Shown here: positions 45,693-55,013 of the stretch, one piece after another | How positions within the stretch are numbered: the stretch's first letter is position 1 | Layout of the letters: the number at the start of each line of letters is the position of its first letter | Source: Paraburkholderia agricolaris | GTDB taxonomy: Bacteria > Pseudomonadota > Gammaproteobacteria > Burkholderiales > Burkholderiaceae | Assembly: GCF_009455635.1 (NCBI RefSeq) | Contig: NZ_QPER01000002.1 | Location: forward strand, 3,162,001 to 3,226,000 | DNA: 64,000 nt | Direction of reading: 5' to 3' | Made by a program: the position numbers and the translations under genes | The notes under the pieces: generated by a model | What the model was told of the DNA's origin: nothing | Seen by the model: the letters and a program-made list of their open reading frames with translations, nothing else | Databases searched by the model: none

Positions 45693-47015
45693 TCAGTCCT
45701 TTGTAGCATGCTCGCGTTTGAGCACGGTGGAAATGGCGTAGGCACCGATCGCCAGTACGGCCGCCACGGCATAGAGTCCCCCTGCGTAGCTTCCGGTTAG
45801 CGTGCGCACATTGCCGATGACGATCGGGCTCACGAAGCCGCCGATCAGGCCCACCGAACTGATCAGCGCAATGCCGGAAGCGGAGGTCTCCTTGTCGAGC
45901 GCATGGGTCGACGCGGCCCAGAAGGTCGGGAAACCAGCGAAGATGCCAATCGAGGCGAGCGACATCGCGACAATAGTCAGCGCGAGGTCCGAACTCCAGG
46001 CCAGCATCGCCATACCGATCGCGCCAGCCAGCAGCGACAGCGTGCAATGCCAACGACGCTCACCGGTACGGTCCGAATGCCTGCCGATCCAGATCATGCC
46101 CACGCCGCCCAGCGCATACGGAATCGCAGTCAGCAGTCCGAATTGGAGTGGCGTGCCGCCGGGAAAGACCACTTTCAGCAAGGCCGGAATCCAGCTAGAG
46201 GTGGTCACCACCCCGCAGATCAGCGCGAAGTACACCAGCAGCATCGGGTAGATTCGCGTGTCCCGGATCAGCGCCACGAAGGTCGCCCTGAAGCTGTGCG
46301 TACCAGGCGATGGCGTGCCGGCTGCGCGATTGACCTGCACTTTTTCGTCATGCGTGAGCCAGGACGCGGCGTCCGGGCGGTCGACCAGAAACAGCATCAC
46401 GACGAGGGCCATGACGATGGAAGGCAAGCCTTCGATCAGAAACATCCACTGCCACGACTTCCAGCCGTTCAAGCCGCCCATGTTCTGCATGATCCAGCCC
46501 GACAGCGGTCCGCCGATGAAACCCGAAAACGCGATCGGCGTCATGAACACGGCGACGATCTTTGCGCGCCGCTCCGGCGGATACCAATAGGTGAGGTAAA
46601 GAATGACGCCGGGGAAAAAGCCCGCTTCCGCGACGCCGAGCAGAAAGCGCATCACGTAGAACTGCATCGGTGTGCGCACGAACATCATTCCCATCGAAAT
46701 GACGCCCCACAGGAACGTGATCCGGGCGAGTGTCTTCCGCGCGCCGATGCGCTCCAGCAAGTAATTGCTCGGCACCTCGAACAGCAGATAGCCGATGAAC
46801 AGAATACCGCTGCCGAAGCCGTACACGGCAGCCGAAAAACCGAGGTCCTGGCTCATGGCGGTCTGCGCGAAGCCGATGTTGATGCGGTCGAGATACGCCA
46901 CCAGGTAGCACAGCAGCAGAATCGGCATGAGCCGTAGCGTAATCTTTCCGTACGTCGCGGCGATACTACTGTCCGTGTCGACGCCGGGAAGGTCCCCGGC
47001 GAAAGTGGTTTTCAT
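45693..47015 (-). CDS. MFS transporter, anion:cation symporter family
   Basis: 440-residue, twelve-helix major facilitator of the ACS type: LVAYLDRINIGFAQTAMSQD in helix 1, SNYLLERIGARKTLARITFL in the 2-3 loop, RFLLGVAEAGFFPGVILYLT in helix 4. ACS members import organic anions such as phthalate, tartrate, hexuronates or aromatic acids. It is at the head of the ALDH-ligase-MaoC-Ltp operon, so it probably imports the growth substrate. Confidence 0.9.
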   Translation of the reverse strand: MKTTFAGDLPGVDTDSSIAATYGKITLRLMPILLLCYLVAYLDRINIGFAQTAMSQDLGFSAAVYGFGSGILFIGYLLFEVPSNYLLERIGARKTLARITFLWGVISMGMMFVRTPMQFYVMRFLLGVAEAGFFPGVILYLTYWYPPERRAKIVAVFMTPIAFSGFIGGPLSGWIMQNMGGLNGWKSWQWMFLIEGLPSIVMALVVMLFLVDRPDAASWLTHDEKVQVNRAAGTPSPGTHSFRATFVALIRDTRIYPMLLVYFALICGVVTTSSWIPALLKVVFPGGTPLQFGLLTAIPYALGGVGMIWIGRHSDRTGERRWHCTLSLLAGAIGMAMLAWSSDLALTIVAMSLASIGIFAGFPTFWAASTHALDKETSASGIALISSVGLIGGFVSPIVIGNVRTLTGSYAGGLYAVAAVLAIGAYAISTVLKREHATKD

Positions 47016-47080
47016 GATCCATGTCTCCGTTCGTGTTAAACAACGATTCTTCGATCGCTGTTGTGTCTGGCTATGTCGAG

Positions 47081-48136
47081 CTAGGGTTTGAGGACGATCC
47101 GGCCTGTGATCTTGCCGGCCTCGAGATCGTTGAGTGAGGCTTCGGCTTCATGCAAATGCCGGCAGATCGTCGGCACCGGTGTGAGACGGACAGCGCGCGC
47201 AAGCTCCACCAGTTCACGGAGTTCTTGCAGTGAACCGACATAACAGCCTTCAATCGACAGCGCGCGCAGCGGCAACATGGGCAATGGCAAGCGCATCTCG
47301 CCGCCGGCCAAACCGACTATCTGGATCTTGCCGCCCTTCGAGAGCAGGCTCATGCCAAGCTCGACCGTTTGCACCGATCCGACGAAGTCGATCACCGACA
47401 AAATCGCGCCACCGGCCGCGGTGCGAATCGCATCGGCAACACCGGGCTGCGACGTGTCGAACACCGCTAGCGCGCCCGCCTCGGCGGCCGCCGAGAGACG
47501 GTCCTGATTGATATCGAGCACCAGCGCGCCGCGGCCGCCGAGCGCCTTGACCAGCTTGATGCACATCAGACCCAAACCGCCTGCGCCGATCAGGACAACG
47601 GGTGTCCGGGCGAGCGTCTGCGGGTTGATCTTCTTCAGCGCGCTGTAAGTGGTCAGGCCCGAGCAGGCCAACGGCGCCGCGGCTTCGGGCGCCAGGTCGG
47701 GGATGGGGATCAGATATCGCGAGTCGGGAACGAGTACGTGGTCGCTATAGCCACCCGCCCGAAAGATGCCGAGCGAGCGGGGTTGCGCACACATGTTTTC
47801 CTGACCCGCCAGACAGACTTCGCAACCGCCGCAGCCGATCCACGGATAGGCGAGGTAGCGCTTGCCGAGCACCGACGCCGCCACCTGCTCACCACCCTGC
47901 ACTGCTTCGCCTGCGATTTCATGGCCGAGTGTGAGCGGCAACGCGATGCCGCGTTCGTTCATCCGCAAGGTATTGCCACCGCCCAGGTCGTAGCTGCCAG
48001 AGCGGGTGTGGACGTCCGTGTGACAGACGCCGGCGGCGAGCACTCGCACGAGAACCTCCGTTCCGGTCGGCGTCGGCGCGAGGCGTTCGGCGCGAACAAG
48101 AGGCTCGTTGAAGGCAGTGATTTCGTAGCTGATCAT
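47081..48136 (-). CDS. Zinc-dependent alcohol dehydrogenase (MDR)
   Basis: 351-residue medium-chain dehydrogenase. Catalytic zinc ligands Cys38 (GVCHTDV) and GHEIAGEAV, the structural-zinc Cys cluster CGGCEVCLAGQENMC, and the Rossmann GAGGLGLMC are visible, with the NAD-favouring LVLDINQDRL. It oxidises a primary or secondary alcohol. It is the first gene of the minus-strand operon, divergent from the IclR gene, and fits as entry step before the aldehyde dehydrogenase. Confidence 0.92.
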   Translation of the reverse strand: MISYEITAFNEPLVRAERLAPTPTGTEVLVRVLAAGVCHTDVHTRSGSYDLGGGNTLRMNERGIALPLTLGHEIAGEAVQGGEQVAASVLGKRYLAYPWIGCGGCEVCLAGQENMCAQPRSLGIFRAGGYSDHVLVPDSRYLIPIPDLAPEAAAPLACSGLTTYSALKKINPQTLARTPVVLIGAGGLGLMCIKLVKALGGRGALVLDINQDRLSAAAEAGALAVFDTSQPGVADAIRTAAGGAILSVIDFVGSVQTVELGMSLLSKGGKIQIVGLAGGEMRLPLPMLPLRALSIEGCYVGSLQELRELVELARAVRLTPVPTICRHLHEAEASLNDLEAGKITGRIVLKP

Positions 48137-48244
48137 AGTCCGGAGCGGGAAAGGGAAGGTCTCAATATGAGCCGCGTGGGCAGGGTGTTCACATTATTCC
48201 GCAAATTCTCCATTGTCAATATTATTCACTATCGTGCATTTCAT

Positions 48245-48321
48245 AGAACGTTTTCAGAGGTCATCAGAACGTTAGTTCATAAATTTATACATTTTTCTAC
48301 CATCAATTCACCATTGTGAAT
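48245..48321. promoter_or_regulatory. IclR control region dyad and repeats
   Basis: AT-rich divergent promoter region. ATTCAC, CATT, GTGAAT (48306-48321) is an inverted repeat with 6-bp arms. AGAACGTT recurs at 48245-48252 and 48266-48273, spaced 21 bp. These are candidate operators for the IclR protein and the divergent dehydrogenase operon. Confidence 0.4.
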
Positions 48322-48403
48322 GTTCTCGACTCTGATATATTGGCGGCGCGAACCCGCGGCGCACATGCCGTTGCCGCGGCGAGCCTCATTGAGGGAGCAA
48401 AGC

Positions 48404-49162
48404 ATGGAAGCGGGAAAAGACGTGGGTGCAGTGATGCAGGCGGCGGCGATCCTCCGGGCGTTGTCGGACGCGCGGGAACCGATCGGCGTCACTGCGTTGG
48501 CTCGCAAGGCGGAGGTGAGCCCATCTACCACACTGAATATTCTGCGCACACTCGTGAAGGAGCGCCTGGTCGCGCTCGATCCGTCAAACAAGACATATAG
48601 CCTCGATCTCGGCCTGCTCGAACTCACCCGGGCAATGCTCGGCAAGACGAAGATCGAATTGTTGCGCCCCAAGATGCAACGCATCGCCAACCAGTACGAG
48701 GCCACGGTCAGTCTGTGGCAGGTCACCGACCGGCAACGGCTGCTCCTGCTCGATCGTGTAAAGCCAGGCGTCGGCGTGCATATCGAGTTTCAGATTGCAA
48801 TGCGAATCCCGCTTTACGCGGGTGCCAACGGCCGCGCAGTCGCGGCCGCCTCCAATGTGTCGCGCGATGAGTTGCATCAGGCCTTTGCCAACATCCGCTG
48901 GGTCAAGCCGATGACGTTTGAGCATTACCTCGCCGAAATCGACGAGGCGCGCGAGCGCGGCTACGCCATCGACACCGGCGCGCTAATCAAGAGCGTGGTG
49001 TCCGCAGCCGCCGTGATTCTCGACCGTGACGACAAGCCGGCCATGGTCGTCAGCGCTCATACTTTCAACGGCCAACTAAGCGACGAAATCCTGCACGAAC
49101 TCGGTAGCGATATCAGCACGACCTGCGCCGACGCGCGAGTCGCGCTCTTCGGACGGGCCTGA
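48404..49162 (+). CDS. IclR family transcriptional regulator
   Basis: 252 residues. The N-terminal winged helix (AVMQAAAILRALSDAREPIG, VTALARKAEVSPSTTLNILR) is followed by a GAF-like effector domain with the IclR pattern MRIPLYAGANGRAVAA. The frame opens at 48320, but the ATG at 48404 has a good GAGGGA ribosome site and gives the standard N-terminus. It is divergent from the alcohol dehydrogenase operon, its likely target. Confidence 0.9.
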   Translation: MEAGKDVGAVMQAAAILRALSDAREPIGVTALARKAEVSPSTTLNILRTLVKERLVALDPSNKTYSLDLGLLELTRAMLGKTKIELLRPKMQRIANQYEATVSLWQVTDRQRLLLLDRVKPGVGVHIEFQIAMRIPLYAGANGRAVAAASNVSRDELHQAFANIRWVKPMTFEHYLAEIDEARERGYAIDTGALIKSVVSAAAVILDRDDKPAMVVSAHTFNGQLSDEILHELGSDISTTCADARVALFGRA

Positions 49163-49195
49163 CACACCATCAACAATACTTGGAACAAACGAACC

Positions 49196-49606
49196 ATGAC
49201 ACTGCACGGTGGTTGTTACTGCGGTGAAATTCGCTACCAGGCGGACGGCGAAGTGCGCAGCCGCCTTCAATGCCATTGCCGCGAATGCCAGTACATTTCT
49301 GGGGGGAATCCTAATGTGATCATGGCGATGTCCACCGACGAATTCTGCTATCTCACCGGCCAGCCGAAACAGTTCACGCGAAACGATATCCCTCAACCTG
49401 TCACGCGCGAGTTTTGCGGCACCTGTGGTACGCACTTGCTGACGCGTTCTCCGCGTTTGCCCGGCGTGGTGCTGATCAAGGTCGGCACGCTGGACGAGCC
49501 CTCCGTGTTCCAACGTGCCGACGCCGCGATCTTCGCAATCGACATGCAGACGTTCCACCACATTCAGGACGATGTACCGGTATTCGAACGGCGTAAATTG
49601 TCTTAG
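49196..49606 (+). CDS. GFA-family (Mss4-like) zinc protein
   Basis: 136 residues. Cys pairs typical of GFA/glutathione-dependent formaldehyde-activating family proteins occur at CYCGEIRY (7, 9), CHCRECQY (26, 28, 31) and FCGTCGTHLL. It follows the IclR gene by 33 bp and may be co-transcribed. In this family the biochemical role is usually unknown; an aldehyde-related function would fit the neighbouring alcohol and aldehyde dehydrogenases, but this is inference. Confidence 0.88.
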   Translation: MTLHGGCYCGEIRYQADGEVRSRLQCHCRECQYISGGNPNVIMAMSTDEFCYLTGQPKQFTRNDIPQPVTREFCGTCGTHLLTRSPRLPGVVLIKVGTLDEPSVFQRADAAIFAIDMQTFHHIQDDVPVFERRKLS

Positions 49607-49725
49607 CCGCCACCGGCCAGCGCGCGATTATCCGTCAGTGTGCTCAGGCAATTGAAACGCTGGTGTTCGGCTTGGGAAGACAGAACATGCACAAAGATAT
49701 CGGAATGCCCGGGAAGCCCCGGCTG

Positions 49726-49824
49726 GCGGAAGGCAGCCGATTCCAACAGTGGCCCGCAAAGCCCCGCCAGGTTTGACTCCCACTTCTCGAGGCGACTGCC
49801 TACCCATAATCCTACCCATACTGC
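49726..49824 (+). repeat. Left copy of island-flanking direct repeat
   Basis: Begins GCGGAAGGCAGCC, includes CAGGTTTGACTCCC, and ends CCTACCCATACTGC. It aligns, with scattered mismatches, to 59128-59215 in the same orientation. The left copy carries an extra TACCCATAATCC. Probably an attachment-site remnant. Confidence 0.6.
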
Positions 49825-49843
49825 AAAATCAATATATATCCGA

Positions 49844-50107
49844 CCGACGGATGCGCACGATGCCCCCACGGGCGAAGAGGTATTCAATTTCAAACCGCGA
49901 GCCTTCATCGTTGCCGGCTCTCTCGGTGAATTTATCACCGAGCAGGGCGCGAACAAAGATAAGCTTCAGTCATTCGAGCTTTACCGGAATAGCATATCCT
50001 CTATTGACATTCTGACTTTCGACGAGTTATTCAAACGGTGCAGCCTCATCGTGAGATCAGAGGCCGAGCGTACATCAGGCGAAACGTCGCGACATGGCAC
50101 GCCATGA
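49844..50107 (+). pseudogene. Shedu-like (DUF4263) nuclease C-terminal fragment
   Basis: Reads GEEVFNFKPRAFIVAGSLGE, FITEQGANKDKLQSFELYRN, then SISSIDILTFDELFKRCSLI to a stop at 50107. The pattern PRAFIVAGS - SFELYR - DILTFDEL matches the end of DUF4263/Shedu anti-phage nucleases as I know them. Only the C-terminus is present; homology stops about 20 bp after the direct repeat, so the gene was cut at the island boundary. The local sequence is more AT-rich than its surroundings. Recognised by eye. Confidence 0.55.
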
Positions 50108-50393
50108 CCACGGATCACCGACACTGGGAACTGGCGCAGTGAGCGGACGATTTTTGTTACTGTGGCTGCTGTGAACGCATTGGAGCGCCGCAGCGTCTTG
50201 AGCGGCAATGGGGATTCTTTGCCGCGCAGCGCAGACGTTGCAGGACGCTCCGCCTGCCGCGGCTGCCTCGATAGACCTTGTAGTACCCCGCCTGGTTTCG
50301 AAGTCGGGCGCGCAATGGGTTGCGGAGTCGCGGCAGGTTTATCGGCGGTTGATTTCAGGCCGATGACCGCGGTGATTTGTCTGGCGATCTTCA

Positions 50394-50594
50394 TCACTGA
50401 AGTCCGTGCGGAAAGACCCGCGGGGGGTTCGATGACATCGCACGGCTCAGCAGGCCGCCCGCCTCGTGGCGGTTCAGCACCCGCGCGTCGCCGCCAGGGT
50501 AAAACGGCTGCGAACAATACAAGGTCAGGCCGCATGCGACAGAAAGCAGAAGCAGTCTGAGCAAGCGCCGGCGGCATAAGTGGCTGGCTTTCAT
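50394..50594 (-). CDS. Small hypothetical protein with signal-like N-terminus
   Basis: 66 codons. MKASHLCRRRLLRLLLLSVA then CGLTLYCSQPFYPGGD looks like a secretion signal with possible lipobox cysteines. A GGGAGAGA ribosome site precedes the ATG. No family recognised; it may be the 5' remnant of a longer gene, since the frame ends soon after. Confidence 0.35.
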   Translation of the reverse strand: MKASHLCRRRLLRLLLLSVACGLTLYCSQPFYPGGDARVLNRHEAGGLLSRAMSSNPPRVFPHGLQ

Positions 50595-50894
50595 TGTCTC
50601 TCCCGAAAAAAACTCGCCCGAAGCTAATCCGACGGGTCCATTTTTCGTCGCCGGTCACCCTTGCCTGAGCTCGCCTGCGCGAACCTCCGGCGAATGCCGC
50701 GAAATAACCAGCAACGAACGCGAAGGACTACGAGCCGATTTGCCAACGCGGCGCCTACCCCAAACCAAAAATTTCATCGCAGGCGAGGCGCCGTGCCGCA
50801 CAAGACATAACTCAGGGACTTCAGCCCAGCATCCTGACCGCAGACCAATGCGGGAAAAGGATGCGAGCCCTTCTGGGCCGAGCCTCCCAAATCG

Positions 50895-52601
50895 TCAATT
50901 CGAGCAGGTGAAACTTGAAGAAGCGTTCACGTCCCCGCCGACGTATTTGGGCCATTGGGGATACTCGCACAGCGGACGGGTTCGCCCAGCCGTGGGTGGG
51001 TTCATATCAGTGATCACCAGACTGCTCGGCGCCACCCCTTTTGTAACCCAATTATCCAACACGGTTAGCCCATCATAGGCGCCCTCGAATTGCCCACCAT
51101 AACCATGCGACCCACCTGGCACCAGGAAGAATTTCAGGAACGACGAGAGCGCATCTTGTCCGTACGCTGCCAGCAACCGGTTGTAGTAATCAATTGACAT
51201 TTGCGCAGGAATAAACTGATCTGATTGCCCATGTTGAAGGATCAGTTTTCCACCACGATTTTTGAAAGCAGTCATATCGGTACTCGTGGCATCCATTAGA
51301 CTACTCACCGCTTGCGTTCTGGCAGTCAGAGCTCCCGGATCTGAAAAATTGAAGGTCATCAAGTCGAGAGCAGGATTGCGTGCAATTGCGTATCTGACCA
51401 GGGCATTCGGGAATAAATAATAGAAGGATCCATAATTCGAGGTGGCGGCTGCCGGATTCACTATTGCGGCCTGTGCCGAAGGTCCCAGTGGAGTTATATA
51501 GGGATTCCAGAAGTCGGTGCCAGCAAGAATGTTGTACCCGGGGATCGTGCGGATACCGTTCGCGAAGTCAAAGTTGGTGACAAGCGGCGTCGCGATGGTA
51601 TTGACCGTGTTGAGTTGAGCATCAGAGAGACAGGTATTGCCTGTGTCGACGCCCCCGGGGCAGCGAAGGGTTGCCGGATCGAAATGGCACGCAGCCGGAT
51701 TGCTAATGACGCCGTCCGTCGCCCCATCCAGAGCATCACATTGCGCCATAACCGCGGCTTTCAGAACAGAAGCCTTCGCAGTATTGATGAACCCGCCAGA
51801 CGCAAGAGAGGCTTGTGAAACCCGGCCCATCTGAAATGACAGGCCCAGGATTTCGGACGCAGGGAAAGACGCGATCACGCCATCATAATCGGCAGGGTAT
51901 CGCTGTGCCGCCACGAGACCCTGGCGGCCACCGCCGGAGCCACCGATAAAGTAGCTATGGGAGAAAGACGCACCGTAGCGATTCTTCGCGAGAAATTGGG
52001 CGACGTCGTGAGTCTTTTTAACATGCTCTCCAGCGTAATTGGCCAAGGCTTCGTCGTTTTGCAAGAAATCACCCTGCTCACTGTTCCCTTGATGCCCACT
52101 ATCGCTCCCAAGGGTCACATATCCGCGTGCCAGTGGCGTCTTCACGCCACTAACCTCAGTGAATGTGAGGCTGGACTGGGCAAAACCAGTCGTCGCCGGG
52201 ATCGTCCCGTCGAGCCCGCCACCACCAAAGTGAACGGATTTTCCATTCCAGGTGCTAGGCAGGTCCACTTCAAAACGGATGTCGGGAGCCGAAAAATCCA
52301 CCGGGTGGATTTTCCCCAGCACCTTGCAATACTCGCCGGAAGTGTTGCCCTCTGCGGTCGCCGCGATCAGAGTCGCACTCGCAATCGACGCTCCGGACGT
52401 AGGTAGCCCAATCGCCGAAGCAGGCACCTCGACGTCCTGCAAAGCGGCACACATCTCAGTCGGCGTTTTCGTTGTAGCAGCGGACGTTGCTGAACCGGCC
52501 GCCACGCCGCTGCCACCACCGCAACCGGTGACTATCAATGTCGATGTAATGGAAAACACAATGGGCAAGCGCGACTTTCTTACTATCTGGTTCAATTCCA
52601 T
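50895..52601 (-). CDS. Tannase/feruloyl esterase family lipoprotein
   Basis: 568 residues. The N-terminus is a lipoprotein signal with lipobox Cys27 (LIVTGCGGGSG). Nucleophile Ser lies in YFIGGSGGGRQG, acid Asp in LQHGQSDQFIPA, and His in PGGSHGYGG. Paired cysteines near YCKVLG, CDAL, CHFD and CPGG are typical of the family (PF07519-type). It hydrolyses esters of gallic or hydroxycinnamic acids or related aromatic esters outside the cytoplasm. AAGGAGAC precedes the ATG at 52601. It follows the AAHS transporter by 64 bp, fitting ester hydrolysis plus aromatic acid import. Confidence 0.9.
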   Translation of the reverse strand: MELNQIVRKSRLPIVFSITSTLIVTGCGGGSGVAAGSATSAATTKTPTEMCAALQDVEVPASAIGLPTSGASIASATLIAATAEGNTSGEYCKVLGKIHPVDFSAPDIRFEVDLPSTWNGKSVHFGGGGLDGTIPATTGFAQSSLTFTEVSGVKTPLARGYVTLGSDSGHQGNSEQGDFLQNDEALANYAGEHVKKTHDVAQFLAKNRYGASFSHSYFIGGSGGGRQGLVAAQRYPADYDGVIASFPASEILGLSFQMGRVSQASLASGGFINTAKASVLKAAVMAQCDALDGATDGVISNPAACHFDPATLRCPGGVDTGNTCLSDAQLNTVNTIATPLVTNFDFANGIRTIPGYNILAGTDFWNPYITPLGPSAQAAIVNPAAATSNYGSFYYLFPNALVRYAIARNPALDLMTFNFSDPGALTARTQAVSSLMDATSTDMTAFKNRGGKLILQHGQSDQFIPAQMSIDYYNRLLAAYGQDALSSFLKFFLVPGGSHGYGGQFEGAYDGLTVLDNWVTKGVAPSSLVITDMNPPTAGRTRPLCEYPQWPKYVGGDVNASSSFTCSN

Positions 52602-52665
52602 ATCTTGTCTCCTTGGTTTAATAAAATCGGCGCCCCATCGCTCGCGCGAATGAGCGCCTACACAC

Positions 52666-54045
52666 CTATTCAATGAGCCTGAAATCAGATGAAGCGGGAG
52701 CTTGCCGGACTTCATCCTGTGAGAAAGCCGATTCAGCCGCGCAGGCGTATCGCCCGTGGTTCACGAAAGCCATGGCGACGAATGCAATGAGCCCGGGAAT
52801 GGCGATGGCGTAGAAGTTGTGCTCGAGCTTCAGGTTCATCTCGACCAGGGCGCCAATCACGATCGGGGCGATGATCGCTCCGGTACGTCCCACTCCTGAA
52901 GCCCAGCCGACGCCGGTGCCGCGGCTCGATGCGGGATAGAACTGGCCTACGTAGGCGTAAGCCAGCAACTGTGTACCGATCGTGGTGGCGCCGGCGATGC
53001 CAACGAGAAGGAATCTCAGCTCGGTGGGCGTCTTGAAGCCCAGTATTCCGATCGATGCCGCCGCGATCAGAAAGAAAGCCATCAATACGTACTTGATATG
53101 CAGTCGGTCCGCGAGCCACCCGCCACCGATCGCGCCGAGCACCGCGCCAAAGTTCAGAACAAGGACAAATGTCAGGGACGAACCGAGCGTGTAGCCGGCG
53201 CTCACCATGAGCTTGGCGAGCCAGGAGCTGAGGGAATACACCATGAACAGACACATGAAGAACACAGTCCAGATCATCAAGGTGCTGAATCCCCGCCCTT
53301 CGCCAAAGAGGCTGCGCATGCCCGCCGATTGCGGGGTGCCCGACGATGTCGCCACAAATTCATCATCCGGCAGCGAGCGAAAATTCGAATCCAGACATGA
53401 CACTATCGTGCGGAGTTCGTCGACCCGGCGCGTTCGGATCAGGAACGGCATCGATTCGGGCAGCGCCTTCAGGGCAAAGGGCAGCAGGAAGAGCGGAATG
53501 ACGGCGATGAAAAACAGCGTCTGCCACCCATATGTCTCCATGATCGCTTTGCCCGTGGCGGCGGCCAGCATGCCACCCACGGCATATCCGCTGAACATGA
53601 ACGTGACCATCGTCGTGCGGATACGTTTGGGCGAAAACTCCGTCATCTCGGCGACCACGTTAGGCAAGACCCCTCCAATACCTAGGCCCGCAATGAAGCG
53701 CACCGCGCCGAAGACAATCGGGTCGCTTGTGAAACCCGTTGCCACCGTGCCGACGCTGAAGAGGACAACGCTGATACCAATCGCGCGGCGTCGCCCGATC
53801 TGATCAGCGATGCTGCCAAAAATAATGGCCCCCAGCATCATGCCCACCAACGCGGCGCTCACCATCACACCCGCGCTCGCTGCTCCCACCCCCATGCTCT
53901 TCATGATGAGTGGCAGAGCAATGCCGGCGACGGCCAGGTCGTATCCGTCAAAGATAATGACCAGCCCACACCAGAGCAGAACACTCAGATGGAACCGGCT
54001 AAATTGAGCTCTGTCGGCGAGCTCTAATACATTGATTTTCCGCAT
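52666..54045 (-). CDS. MFS transporter, aromatic acid:H+ symporter type
   Basis: 459-residue twelve-helix MFS. LLWCGLVIIFDGYDLAVAGI in helix 1 and FGSIADQIGRRRAIGISVVL in loop 2-3 are features of the AAHS group (PcaK/MhpT-like). It imports aromatic acids such as hydroxybenzoates or phenylpropanoids. Upstream of the tannase-family esterase on the same strand. Confidence 0.9.
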   Translation of the reverse strand: MRKINVLELADRAQFSRFHLSVLLWCGLVIIFDGYDLAVAGIALPLIMKSMGVGAASAGVMVSAALVGMMLGAIIFGSIADQIGRRRAIGISVVLFSVGTVATGFTSDPIVFGAVRFIAGLGIGGVLPNVVAEMTEFSPKRIRTTMVTFMFSGYAVGGMLAAATGKAIMETYGWQTLFFIAVIPLFLLPFALKALPESMPFLIRTRRVDELRTIVSCLDSNFRSLPDDEFVATSSGTPQSAGMRSLFGEGRGFSTLMIWTVFFMCLFMVYSLSSWLAKLMVSAGYTLGSSLTFVLVLNFGAVLGAIGGGWLADRLHIKYVLMAFFLIAAASIGILGFKTPTELRFLLVGIAGATTIGTQLLAYAYVGQFYPASSRGTGVGWASGVGRTGAIIAPIVIGALVEMNLKLEHNFYAIAIPGLIAFVAMAFVNHGRYACAAESAFSQDEVRQAPASSDFRLIE

Positions 54046-54242
54046 CGTGTCTCCTACCGCGTCAAATTGAAGAATTTGCTTTTCGATGGTTCCAGAAGGA
54101 TTTCTTTGTGTCCTTCCCAGATCATTTCCACGGCGATTGGCAGTGGCTTCCCCTCCTCCTGTGCAAAGCGTCGCGTCGCTTTAACCCTCTCCTATGGCGC
54201 AGCCGATACAATTGCTCACAACCTCGGCTATCGCACGTGTGG

Positions 54243-55013
54243 TCACCTGGCCGCCATCCGTAGCGCGCCATCCAGACGAATTACTTCACCATTGAGGTAG
54301 GTGTTCTCGATTGCATGACAAACGAGAGCGGCATACTCGTGCGGCTTACCAAGGCGGGCTGGAAACGGCACCGTGGCAGCGAGCGAGGCCTGAACGTCTT
54401 CGGGCATCCCGAGCAACATTGGCGTCTCCATAATTCCTGGCGCAATGGCCATGACGCGAATTCCGTGTTTTGCCAGTTCGCGCGCCGCAGGCAAGGTCAA
54501 TGCCACGACCCCACCCTTGGAGGCGGCGTAGGCCGCCTGGCCGATCTGACCGTCATAGGCCGACACGGAAGCCGTGCTGATCAGCACCCCAAGCTCTTCG
54601 TCGCAAGCGCTCCTGCCACGCGCGATAAGGCGATCAGCCACTACGCGCAACACATTGAATGTCCCCACAAGATTGACCTCTACAGCAGTCCGAAAGCTCT
54701 CCAGCCGGTGCATGCCGTTTCGTCCATTGATGCGCTCAGCCGGCGCGATTCCCGCGCAGTTCACGGCTCCGGCGAAGGTTTCGCCAAAGTCGCACGCAAC
54801 GTCGACGGCTGCCAGAACGTCGGCTTCGCTGGTCACGTTGGCCTGGACGAACTTGACGGCGCGCCCATATCGCTCGTTGAGCGCGCTGCCCACATCGGGA
54901 TTCAGATCGGCAACCACAACCTTTGCCTCCCTGTTCACTAGCGCTTCGACAGTAGCGGCACCCAACCCGGACGCACCACCAGTCACCATGAAAGTTTTTC
55001 CGGATATTTTCAT
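54243..55013 (-). CDS. Short-chain dehydrogenase (3-hydroxyacyl-CoA dehydrogenase/HSD10-like)
   Basis: 256-residue SDR: TGGASGLG (11-18), NCAGIAPAERINGRNG (85-100), Ser148 in LISTASVSAYDGQIGQ, Tyr162-x3-Lys166 in AYAASKGG, and the end VFG-like RLDGALRMAAR. The overall pattern resembles type-II 3-hydroxyacyl-CoA dehydrogenases. With the ligase and nitroreductase downstream of the same promoter region it may oxidise a CoA-bound hydroxy intermediate. Confidence 0.87.
   Translation of the reverse strand: MKISGKTFMVTGGASGLGAATVEALVNREAKVVVADLNPDVGSALNERYGRAVKFVQANVTSEADVLAAVDVACDFGETFAGAVNCAGIAPAERINGRNGMHRLESFRTAVEVNLVGTFNVLRVVADRLIARGRSACDEELGVLISTASVSAYDGQIGQAAYAASKGGVVALTLPAARELAKHGIRVMAIAPGIMETPMLLGMPEDVQASLAATVPFPARLGKPHEYAALVCHAIENTYLNGEVIRLDGALRMAAR

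Larger units (their letters stand above)
49607..50894. other. Left boundary of putative island, no intact large gene
   Basis: Holds the left direct repeat (49726-49824), a Shedu-like C-terminal fragment (49844-50107) and a small possible secreted-protein gene (50394-50594). A 225-codon minus-strand frame across 49981-50658 is low-complexity and judged non-coding. The rest is unassigned. Confidence 0.5.

Noticed and set aside
44192..45706. 504-codon plus-strand open frame
   Set aside because: Shadow of the aldehyde dehydrogenase on the other strand; no family resemblance.
45903..46937. 344-codon plus-strand open frame
   Set aside because: Antisense to the ACS-family transporter; low-complexity Arg/Gln/His composition.
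49981..50658. 225-codon minus-strand frame at the island's left edge
   Set aside because: Low-complexity Pro/Arg/Ser composition, no family, and it conflicts with the Shedu-like fragment on the other strand.
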